Source of the DNA: Ferrovibrio sp046297595
GTDB lineage: Bacteria > Pseudomonadota > Alphaproteobacteria > Ferrovibrionales > Ferrovibrionaceae
Assembly: GCF_046297595.1 (NCBI RefSeq)
Contig: NZ_JBKBHT010000004.1
Span: forward strand, 310,001 to 374,000
DNA length: 64,000 nucleotides
Direction of reading: 5' to 3'
Shown here: positions 34,745 through 42,034 of the stretch, piece by piece
Layout: each line of letters starts with the position of its first letter
Numbering within the stretch: position 1 is the first letter of the stretch
Made by a program: the position numbers and the translations under genes
Notes under the pieces: generated by a model
Told to the model about the DNA's origin: nothing
Databases searched by the model: none
Seen by the model: only the letters and a program-made list of their open reading frames with translations

Positions 34745-36655
34745 ATGCGGCGCTCTATCGCGACGGTATCGATCAGCGGCACCCTTCAGGAAAAGCTGGA
34801 GGCCATCGCGGCGGCGCGTTTCGATGCCGTCGAGATCTTCGAGAACGATCTGCTGTTCTTCAACGGCTCGGCCCGGCAGGTGCACGACATGGCCGCCGAT
34901 CTGGGCCTGAAGATCGTGCTGTTCCAGCCGTTCCGCGATTTCGAGGGCGTGCCGGAAGCGATGTTCCGCCGCAACCTGGATCGCGCCGAACGCAAATTCG
35001 ACCTGATGCAGGACCTGGGCGCGCCGCTGATGCTGGTCTGCTCCAGTGTCTCGCCGGCCGCCTTGCCGGATGCGTCCCTGGCGGCGGCACAGCTGCATGA
35101 ACTGGCCGAGCGCGCCGGTCGTCGCGGCCTGCGCATCGGCTACGAGGCTCTGGCCTGGGGCCGGCATGTGAATACCTATGGCCAGGCCTGGGCCATGGTG
35201 CAGGCCGCCGAGCATCCCCATCTCGGCCTCGTGCTCGACAGTTTCCATACCCTGGCGCTGAACGACGATCCCGCCGGCATCGCCGATATTCCCGGCGAAC
35301 GGATTTTCTTCGTGCAGCTGGCCGACGCGCCGCGCCTGAGCATGGACGTGCTGACCTGGAGCCGGCATTTCCGCTGCTTCCCCGGCCAGGGCGATCTCGA
35401 CGTGGCCGGCTTCACCATGCAGGCGATCGCGTCGGGCTATTCCGGTCCGCTGTCGCTGGAAGTATTCAACGACGATTTCCGCGCCGGACCCACCCGCATG
35501 ACGGCGCAGGACGGCATGCGCTCGCTGCGCTATCTGGAAGAGCAGATGCGCCGTCGCGCCGAAGCAGCGCCCTCCGCCGACAAGATCGCTGCCCTGCCGC
35601 GCCGGGTCGCGCTGTTCGATCCGCCGGCTGTGCCCGACCTGCTTGATGTCGCCTTCATCGAATTCGCCGTCGACAGCACGGCCGAGCAGTCGCTCGCCGG
35701 CCTGCTCCAGGCGCTGGGCTTCCGCCTGGCCGGGCGGCACCGTTCCAAGGATGTGGTGCTGTATCGCCAGGGCGGCGTGAATATCGTGCTCAATGCCGAG
35801 CGCGACTCTTTCGCGCATTCCTATTATTTGGTGCACGGCACCTCGATCTGCGCCATCTGCCTGCGGGTGGCCGATGAGGCGCAGATGCTGAACCGCGCCG
35901 ATGCCTATGGCTGCACGCGCTACGAAGGCCGCCTCGGCCCGAACGAGCGCAGCATCCCCGCCTTCCGCTCCATCGACGGCAGCCTGGTCTATTTCGTCGG
36001 CAGCGCCTTCGACTTCTCCACCGACTTCATCCTGGAAGAGGGCGAGGCGGATGCCGCCGGGCTGCAGCGCTTCGACCATATCGCCCAGGCCGTGCCGGCC
36101 GGGCAGATGGATTCCTGGCTGCTGTTCTATCGCGCCGTTCTGGGGCTGCAGCCCGACAATATCTGGGTGCTGCCCGATCCCTATGGCCTGGTGCGCAGCC
36201 GGGCGGTATCGAACCCGCAGCGCAGCCTGCGTTTCCCGCTCAGCTTCTCGGAAAACCGCAACACCGCCACGGCGCGCTCGGTCTCGCATTTCTCCGGTGC
36301 CGGCGTGCATCACATCGCCTTCTCGACGGCGGACATCTTCGCCGCCGCCGGGGCTATGCGCGAGGCCGGCGTACCTTTGCTCAGTATCCCGGAAAATTAC
36401 TACGACGACCTGCTGGCGAAATTCGACATCGACCCGGCGCTGGTCGACCGCCTGCGCCAGCACAGCATCCTCTACGACCGCGACGAGGCAGGCGGGGAAT
36501 TCCTCCACGTCTACACGCAGATGTTCGAGGACCGGTTTTTCTTCGAGGTCGTGCAGCGCAAGGCCGGCTACGACCAGTATGGCGCCGTCAATGCCCCGGT
36601 GCGCATGGCCGCGCAGGCGCAGGCCCGCGAGATGGTGCCGGCGGCGCTGCTCTAG
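34745..36655 (+). CDS. quiC: Bifunctional-type 3-dehydroshikimate dehydratase (xylose-isomerase-like domain plus HPPD-like domain)
   Basis: The 636-residue protein converts 3-dehydroshikimate to protocatechuate, entering the beta-ketoadipate pathway from quinate or shikimate. Residues 1-275 form a sugar-phosphate isomerase/epimerase TIM barrel (MRRSIATVSISGTLQEKLEA, metal-ligand region GLVLDSFHTLAL, catalytic-side Glu in LSLEVFNDDF). Residues ~295-620 resemble 4-hydroxyphenylpyruvate dioxygenase, with LQRFDHIAQAVP, GAGVHHIAFSTADIF and a final FLHVYTQMFEDRFFFEVVQR. This two-domain layout is the QuiC1 type. A strong promoter covered by a TetR operator precedes it. It is convergent with a TonB receptor gene, 21 bp away. 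Confidence 0.9.
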   Translation: MRRSIATVSISGTLQEKLEAIAAARFDAVEIFENDLLFFNGSARQVHDMAADLGLKIVLFQPFRDFEGVPEAMFRRNLDRAERKFDLMQDLGAPLMLVCSSVSPAALPDASLAAAQLHELAERAGRRGLRIGYEALAWGRHVNTYGQAWAMVQAAEHPHLGLVLDSFHTLALNDDPAGIADIPGERIFFVQLADAPRLSMDVLTWSRHFRCFPGQGDLDVAGFTMQAIASGYSGPLSLEVFNDDFRAGPTRMTAQDGMRSLRYLEEQMRRRAEAAPSADKIAALPRRVALFDPPAVPDLLDVAFIEFAVDSTAEQSLAGLLQALGFRLAGRHRSKDVVLYRQGGVNIVLNAERDSFAHSYYLVHGTSICAICLRVADEAQMLNRADAYGCTRYEGRLGPNERSIPAFRSIDGSLVYFVGSAFDFSTDFILEEGEADAAGLQRFDHIAQAVPAGQMDSWLLFYRAVLGLQPDNIWVLPDPYGLVRSRAVSNPQRSLRFPLSFSENRNTATARSVSHFSGAGVHHIAFSTADIFAAAGAMREAGVPLLSIPENYYDDLLAKFDIDPALVDRLRQHSILYDRDEAGGEFLHVYTQMFEDRFFFEVVQRKAGYDQYGAVNAPVRMAAQAQAREMVPAALL

Positions 36656-36676
36656 CGCCGCCGACGTTGTTGCAGA

Positions 36677-38671
36677 TCAGAACTTGATGCTGGACGAGAG
36701 ATAAACGCTGCGGCCCGGTGAATAGAGCGGCGTGATCGTGCCGGTCTGGCCGTAGGTCGAGCGGCTGATGTAATACTCGTCGAACAGGTTGTTCACCTCG
36801 AAGCGCAGCTTCCAGGACTTCACCTCCTGCATCGGCTGCCACTCGGTGTAGAGATTGAACACCTCGTAGTTCTCGATGTCGTTGAAGCCGGCGGCGCGCA
36901 ACGCAGGATCGTCGATGCCCAGCGCGATCTCCGAACTCGCGCCCAGGGTCAGGCGGTAATCCACGAAGGTGTATTCACCGCGCAGGGCGAACATGTCACC
37001 CACCGGAACGGCGGTGTTGTAATCGCTGCTCAGGGCCATGCGGCCGCCATACTTCACATCCGTATGGGCGTATTTGGCGCTGACCAGCGCGTTACTCCAC
37101 TTGTAGCCGGCACCCAGATCGAAGCCGCGCGACACCAAGTCCTCGCCATTGAGGCGCGTTCTTGTGGTGAAGTTGTAGGCGACCGGATTTTCCATCGCCG
37201 TGCGGAACAGCGAGCCTTCCAGTGCCAAGCCCTGGTCGTTGTAGCGCAGGCCCAGTTTGCTGTTATGCGCGGTCACCGGCTTCAGGTTGTTGGCGTAGGT
37301 GTAGTTGCCGGCATGGAACAGCGCCTGTTCGGCCAGTTCAAGGCCGCCGAAATTGTAGCTGTGGCCGGCGAAGGCGGTGATGCGATTGGTCAGGTCATAT
37401 TCGCTCGACAGGTTCGGGCTCAGGCCTGAATTGTCGAAGGTTTTGTTGTCGACCGATTCGTAACTCTGCATGTCGCCGCGCAGGCCGGTGGAAACCCGCC
37501 AGTCGGTCAGGGGCGAAACGCGGGCCTGGACGAAGGCGCCCAGATTGGTCACTTCCTCGCCCACATTGGTCGTGAAGTGAAAGCGCTCGATTTCGCTGTC
37601 GTCGCGATTGTAATCCACACCCACTGTCAGGTTGCCGGTCGGGATGACGAAGGTGTTCTGCAGCTTGCCGCCAACCGATGCGAGGACCAGGTTGAAGTCG
37701 CCATGGGCGCTGGTCTGGCTCTTGTTTTCCCAGGGACGATCCAGTGTGTTGCGGTTGTAATACAGCTCGAATTTCGGATCGACGTAATCGGTCGGTTCCG
37801 CTGTCTCGTAGCTCAGCACGGTGGTCGAGCGCACTGCGCGGTTGCTGTTCAGCAGCCGGCCCTGGGCATTGCTCAGGACGCCCAGGTTGCTGCGCAGGCG
37901 GCGGGTGGCATCGTCCTCGGCATATTCGGTGGAGAGCCGCAGGCGATGGCCGTTCGCGGCTTCGTGGCCCAGTTTGGCCAGACCGCTCATCAGATCGGTG
38001 CCGGTGCCGGCTTCCTCGGTCCCGTCGCCATTGCTGTAATTGTCGCCGCGCGACAGCGTGGCGATGCCCAGCAGCTCGAAGCCGCTCTGCGCGGTGTAGC
38101 CGGCGCCGGTGGTACGCCACGTCTGCGAGTCCGTGTCATAGCCCAGGATCGCCGTGCCGCCGCTGGTCTGGCCGGGCAGCAGCATGTCCTTGGCGTCCTT
38201 GGTCTTGAATCGCACGCTGCCGCCCAGCGCGCCGGGGCCGGAATCGGCGGCCGAGACGCCGGACTCAACCTCGACGGATTTCAGGAACAGCGGGTCCAGC
38301 GTCATGTTGCCGTTATGGTGCCAGACGTTGTTGCGCTGCTGCGCGCCGTCGATGGTCACGTTCAGCTTCGCCTGGTCCAGGCCATGCAGATAGAATTTCT
38401 GTGCCGCCGTGCTGCCGCTCGTGGCCGTGATGGCCGGATTGTCGAAAAACAGCTCGCGCAGGGTGGTCGGCTGGTCGCGGTCGATCTGCTCCGCGTCGAT
38501 CGCCTGTTCGACCTCGATCGCCAGCTTTTTGCCTTCCACCTGAACCGGGGGCAGGGTGGCGGCCGGCTGCTGCTGACCCCAGGCCGGTCCGATTCCGGCC
38601 ACCAGCGCCAATACCGACACGCCCCATAGCGCCGCCTGATCGCGGCGCAGCGCGGAAATTCCACCAGACAT
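36677..38671 (-). CDS. TonB-dependent outer-membrane receptor, haem/haemoglobin type
   Basis: This 664-residue receptor is read from ATG 38671 behind AAGGGGATATAG. A signal peptide (ending GPAWGQ) and a TonB-box-like start precede a plug domain (TTLRELFFDNPAIT, LDQAKLNVTIDGAQQRNNVW, VEVESGVSAADSGPGALGGS) and a long beta-barrel ending in the outer-membrane signature YLSSSIKF (terminal Phe). The plug motifs match haem, haemoglobin and transferrin receptors. It is divergent from an AraC regulator, with a Fur-like palindrome in the shared upstream region, which supports an iron or haem uptake role. The ligand is not certain. Confidence 0.87.
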   Translation of the reverse strand: MSGGISALRRDQAALWGVSVLALVAGIGPAWGQQQPAATLPPVQVEGKKLAIEVEQAIDAEQIDRDQPTTLRELFFDNPAITATSGSTAAQKFYLHGLDQAKLNVTIDGAQQRNNVWHHNGNMTLDPLFLKSVEVESGVSAADSGPGALGGSVRFKTKDAKDMLLPGQTSGGTAILGYDTDSQTWRTTGAGYTAQSGFELLGIATLSRGDNYSNGDGTEEAGTGTDLMSGLAKLGHEAANGHRLRLSTEYAEDDATRRLRSNLGVLSNAQGRLLNSNRAVRSTTVLSYETAEPTDYVDPKFELYYNRNTLDRPWENKSQTSAHGDFNLVLASVGGKLQNTFVIPTGNLTVGVDYNRDDSEIERFHFTTNVGEEVTNLGAFVQARVSPLTDWRVSTGLRGDMQSYESVDNKTFDNSGLSPNLSSEYDLTNRITAFAGHSYNFGGLELAEQALFHAGNYTYANNLKPVTAHNSKLGLRYNDQGLALEGSLFRTAMENPVAYNFTTRTRLNGEDLVSRGFDLGAGYKWSNALVSAKYAHTDVKYGGRMALSSDYNTAVPVGDMFALRGEYTFVDYRLTLGASSEIALGIDDPALRAAGFNDIENYEVFNLYTEWQPMQEVKSWKLRFEVNNLFDEYYISRSTYGQTGTITPLYSPGRSVYLSSSIKF

Positions 38672-38756
38672 ATCTATATCCCCTTGTTTACACATAGTTC
38701 TTCCCGACGCGGCGCGGCCGGCATGACTGGACCCGGATTCGGGTACATGCTAAAGA

Positions 38757-38777
38757 AAATGCGAAGCATTCGCATTT
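38757..38777. promoter_or_regulatory. Fur-like palindrome
   Basis: A perfect inverted repeat of AAATGCGAA and TTCGCATTT is separated by GCA. Its central 19 bp match the general Fur-box layout (AATGxGAAxxATTCxCATT). It is 86 bp upstream of the receptor start and 146 bp upstream of the AraC gene, so it could repress either or both when iron is abundant. No fur gene is in the window. Confidence 0.6.
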
Positions 38778-38857
38778 AAGGGCCGGACTCGGTCCCGCGG
38801 ATGCCGTCTTATAGCGGCGCGGGCCTGCACCGGCTTTTGCGCGGCGGTCTAGTTCGT

Positions 38858-38886
38858 TTGCGGAATGGTCAGATCACATTCCGCAA
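38858..38886. promoter_or_regulatory. 10-bp perfect inverted repeat ahead of the AraC gene
   Basis: TTGCGGAATG (38858-38867) and CATTCCGCAA (38877-38886) are perfect inverted arms separated by 9 bp, and the pair ends 36 bp before the AraC start codon. It may be an operator or an RNA hairpin in the 5' leader; there is no T-run. Which regulator binds is unknown. Confidence 0.5.
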
Positions 38887-38922
38887 GCGGAGATCGCCCG
38901 GCGACGATGGAGGGAAGGCAGG

Positions 38923-39984
38923 ATGCAGGATCGCTCGAAGGGCACGGCCGGGCCGCGGGTTACGGCGCGTGATCTGCAGGCCCTTGTATCGGACGGGGAT
39001 TACCGCCTGTCGGCTGCGGCCGATGATGTCGTCCTGGAAGGCAGCTTCCGTCTGCAGAAACTGCGGTCTGGCCTGATGCTGCATGCCACCGATGCGGTCG
39101 ATGCCCACGATCTGGTCAGCGAAGGCACACATGATCCCGGCATCACGGTCGGCATTTTCCTGCGCGGCCGCGCCAAGATCACGGCCGGCGACCGCGACAT
39201 TTCGCTGGGGGCCGAGGTCGATGCCGACGGCCGGCCGGTGCCGCAGGCTTTCCTGCTGTCCTATGCATGGCCCGACCGCTTCGTGCGCCGCGGCATCCGC
39301 GGCAACTGGGTACGCAAGGTAACGGTCAGCATTCCACCCGGCTGGCTGGAACAGATCGCAGAGGAGGATGGCATGGACGCCGAGACGCTGCACCGGCTGG
39401 CCGGCAGCCATCTCGGCTTTGCTGCCTGGCAGCCTTCATTGCGTCATGTGCAACTGGCCGAGCAGGTGCTGGCGCCGTCGCCTTACGGCATGCTGCTGCA
39501 TGGGCTGCAGCTTGAAAGCCATGCTGTCGATATCGTGGCCGAGATGATGCGCCGGCTGACGGGCAGCGATCCACTGGACATGCTGCCGCGCTGTGGCGGC
39601 CGCGAGCGAGACCGCATCCGCGAGGCCTGTGCTTATATCGAGGCTTCCGGCGACGAACGTCCCCGGCTGGAGGATGTCGCGCGTCATGTCGGCATGAGCG
39701 TCAGCGCCCTTCAGAGGCTGTTCCGCACCATACATGGCACGTCGGTTTTCGACTACGTGCGGGCCCGCCGGCTGGAGCGCGCCCGTGCCATGCTGGAAAG
39801 CGGCACGATCAGCGTGATCGAGGCATCCTATGTTGCCGGTTATGGCAACGCGGCGAATTTCGCCACAGCCTTCAAACGCCATTTCGGCGTTTCGCCCAGC
39901 GATGTGCGACCGCGTCTGGCGGGTTACGCGGCGATGGCCGGCGATGACGGATCACCGGCGCGTCCCGCCGCGACGGTCGAATAG
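38923..39984 (+). CDS. AraC family transcriptional regulator
   Basis: This 353-residue regulator has two C-terminal helix-turn-helix motifs (residues ~235-330): LEDVARHVGMSVSALQRLFR and the AraC signature VIEASYVAGYGNAANFATAF followed by KRHFGVSPSDVRP. The N-terminal 230 residues are a sensor domain of the kind found in PchR-like regulators of siderophore receptors. The gene faces away from the TonB-dependent receptor, so activation of that receptor in response to its ligand is the likely role. Autoregulation through the inverted repeat at 38858-38886 is possible. Confidence 0.88.
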   Translation: MQDRSKGTAGPRVTARDLQALVSDGDYRLSAAADDVVLEGSFRLQKLRSGLMLHATDAVDAHDLVSEGTHDPGITVGIFLRGRAKITAGDRDISLGAEVDADGRPVPQAFLLSYAWPDRFVRRGIRGNWVRKVTVSIPPGWLEQIAEEDGMDAETLHRLAGSHLGFAAWQPSLRHVQLAEQVLAPSPYGMLLHGLQLESHAVDIVAEMMRRLTGSDPLDMLPRCGGRERDRIREACAYIEASGDERPRLEDVARHVGMSVSALQRLFRTIHGTSVFDYVRARRLERARAMLESGTISVIEASYVAGYGNAANFATAFKRHFGVSPSDVRPRLAGYAAMAGDDGSPARPAATVE

Positions 39985-39990
39985 GTTTCC

Positions 39991-40872
39991 CTAACGCGGC
40001 CGCGCATAGCCCAGCACGGTCTGCACGCCGCCCGCGTCGCCGAACGGCAGCAGCAGGCGCTGGTAGCGGAACAGGATCATGCGTTCGATGGCGCCCACGC
40101 GACGGTAATGCGGCAGCCTGTGGCCGATCACGCGGGCATAGGCGGGTTCGGCATAACGCCGATAGATGAAATTCTGCTCGTCGATATACGTGCCTTCCAC
40201 ATTCCAGCCCAGCCGGGCCTGCAGCGCGTCGCCGACGAAGCTGTAGCGCAGGCGTGGCTTCGGCGGCTCGACCTCGACGATGAAGATGCTGCGGCCGAAG
40301 CCTGACTCGGTGCGGCGCAGTTCCAGTTCCTGCAGGAAGTCGCGCGGCGGCATCGCCATCTCGCCGCGCGCCTCGTTCCAGATGTCGTACAGCGCGCGCA
40401 TCTCCGGCGTCGCCTCGGCGGCAAACGCCAGGCCTTCCTCGCTGCGCAGCCATTCGCGCGCCCTGTAGCCGGGATCGCCCTGCAAAGTGCCGACGATCTT
40501 TTCGTAAAGCTGGTCGGGGGCCAGCGGCTTGGCCAGCAGGGCGGCCATGCCGGCCTCGCGCGCCAGCGCCACCGTCGTTTCCGTCACCTCCCGGCTCAGC
40601 AGCACAATGGGCAGGCCGGGCTGCTCGGTCTTCAGCAGCCGCGCCAGCACGATGCCATCCTGCTCCGGCAGGTCCAGTTCGGCCAGCAGCAGGTCCAGCG
40701 GTCCGGCGCAGGCTGCTCGCAGGTCCAGCGCCTCGCTCGCATTGGCGGCGAACAGCAGGTTGCGCAAGCCCATATCCAGCAGCATGCGGCGCAGCAGGTT
40801 GCGCGTATGGCGGTCGGGGTCGACCACCATCACGGTCAGGTCGCGCGGCAGGGTATCGGGCAGCGGTTTCAT
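39991..40872 (-). CDS. Atypical receiver domain fused to a PAS-like (PF07310-type) domain
   Basis: This 293-residue protein has a receiver fold in residues ~10-130 (VMVVDPDRHTRNLLRRMLL, and LLSREVTETT for the Thr/Ser region, then LLAKPLAPDQL with the conserved Lys). At the phospho-acceptor position the sequence reads LLLAELDLPEQDG, with Glu where Asp is expected. Residues ~150-290 resemble the alphaproteobacterial PAS_5 domain (ALYDIWNEARGEMAMPPRDF, then YSFVGDALQARLG). Glu can mimic phospho-Asp, so the receiver may be constitutively on or phosphorylation-independent. There is no output domain for DNA binding. It is convergent with the AraC gene. Confidence 0.8.
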   Translation of the reverse strand: MKPLPDTLPRDLTVMVVDPDRHTRNLLRRMLLDMGLRNLLFAANASEALDLRAACAGPLDLLLAELDLPEQDGIVLARLLKTEQPGLPIVLLSREVTETTVALAREAGMAALLAKPLAPDQLYEKIVGTLQGDPGYRAREWLRSEEGLAFAAEATPEMRALYDIWNEARGEMAMPPRDFLQELELRRTESGFGRSIFIVEVEPPKPRLRYSFVGDALQARLGWNVEGTYIDEQNFIYRRYAEPAYARVIGHRLPHYRRVGAIERMILFRYQRLLLPFGDAGGVQTVLGYARPR

Positions 40873-40911
40873 GGCCCTTTATACGCCGGAAAGCGGTCGC
40901 GGGATGACCGC

Positions 40912-41757
40912 TTACAGCATCTCCAGCGGCTGCGGGCCGCTGGGGGGCGGGAAGGCGGCATCCAGTTCGGCCAGGTCCTGCCGCGTCAGCCGAATCTCCA
41001 GTGCGGCATGGTTCTCCCGCACATGCTCGGGCCGCGAGGCCTTGGGGATGGCGATGATGCCGCTCTGCCGCAGCAGCCAGGCCAGCGCCACCTGCGCCGC
41101 CGTGGCATTGTGGCGCGCGGCCACGGCCTTCAGCGCTGCATTCTTCAGCAGCCGGCCCTGCTCGATGGGGGAATAGGCCATGATCGGCAGGTTATGCCGC
41201 CGGCACCAGGGCATCAGGTCATGCTCGATGCCGCGGCGCGAGAGATTGTAGAGCACCTGGTTGGTCGCCACCGCCGTCGCGTTGCTCAGGCGCTCCAGCT
41301 CGTCCATGTCGCTGGTGTCGAAATTGCTCACGCCCCAGAAGCGGATCTTGCCGGCGCGGCGCAGGTCGTTGAAGGCCGTGATCGTGTCATGCAGCGGCAC
41401 GCCGCCGCGCCAGTGCAGCAGGTAGAGGTCGATGCGGTCGGTGCGCAGGCGCTTCAGGCTGCGCTCGCAGGCGGCAATCGTGCCGGCGCGGCTGGCATTC
41501 TGCGGCAGCACCTTGCTGACCAGGAATACATCGTCGCGCCGGCCGTCGATGGCGGCGGCCACCACCTGCTCGGCCATGCCGTCGGCATACATCTCGGCGG
41601 TGTCGATCAGCGTCATGCCCAGTTCGATGCCAAGCTGCAGCGCGGCCACCTCGTCGCGCAGCTTCGCCTTGCTCTCGCCCATGTTCCAGGTGCCCTGGCC
41701 CAGGGCGGGCACGGTCTCGCCGCTGGGCAATGCAACGCTCGGCATGAAGGCAGACAT
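40912..41757 (-). CDS. Aldo/keto reductase
   Basis: This 281-residue NADPH-dependent reductase has the (alpha/beta)8 fold with the catalytic tetrad visible: Asp in LIDTAEMY, Tyr in that same segment, Lys in LVSKVLPQ and His in LYLLHWRGG. The C-terminal cofactor-binding segment is AIPKASRPEHVREN. I choose ATG 41757 (reads MSAFMPSV) behind GGGAGCGTC; upstream codons in the frame run into the tRNA gene. The substrate is unknown. Confidence 0.9.
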   Translation of the reverse strand: MSAFMPSVALPSGETVPALGQGTWNMGESKAKLRDEVAALQLGIELGMTLIDTAEMYADGMAEQVVAAAIDGRRDDVFLVSKVLPQNASRAGTIAACERSLKRLRTDRIDLYLLHWRGGVPLHDTITAFNDLRRAGKIRFWGVSNFDTSDMDELERLSNATAVATNQVLYNLSRRGIEHDLMPWCRRHNLPIMAYSPIEQGRLLKNAALKAVAARHNATAAQVALAWLLRQSGIIAIPKASRPEHVRENHAALEIRLTRQDLAELDAAFPPPSGPQPLEML

Positions 41758-41820
41758 CACGCGACGCTCCCGCAGATGAGGGCGAACCGATGCAACGATG
41801 GCGAGAAGGCTGAAGGAAAA

Positions 41821-41895
41821 TGGTGGGCGGTACTGGGATTGAACCAGTGGCCCCACCCATGTGAAGGGTGTGCTCTACCGCTGAGCTAACCGCCC
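41821..41895 (-). tRNA. tRNA-Val(CAC)
   Basis: The 75-nt cloverleaf includes an encoded CCA. It has acceptor stem GGGCGGT/ACCGCCC, D-arm GCTC...GAGC, anticodon stem CACCC/GGGTG with loop TTCACAT (anticodon CAC, reading GUG Val), a 5-nt variable loop, and T-arm ACTGG TTCAATC CCAGT. All stems pair perfectly. Confidence 0.97.
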
Positions 41896-41998
41896 GCCGG
41901 CCGGTCGGACTGGACCGGCAATCAAACCGTGAGGGGAGCGTATAAAGACGCCGTCCGATGGTGTCAAGCGGTGCGAAGCGGCCTTTGCGAACAGCGAC

Positions 41999-42034
41999 TT
42001 AATACAGGCCGCCAATCTTTTAATACAGGCCGCC
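41999..42034 (-). repeat. 21-bp-period duplication of the end of the PBP1A gene
   Basis: The 15-mer TTAATACAGGCCGCC occurs at 41999-42013 and again at 42020-42034. The right copy encodes the final Gly-Gly-Leu-Tyr-stop of the penicillin-binding protein, and the left copy repeats the same codons and stop just past it, in frame. It looks like a small tandem duplication at the gene's 3' end. Confidence 0.8.
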
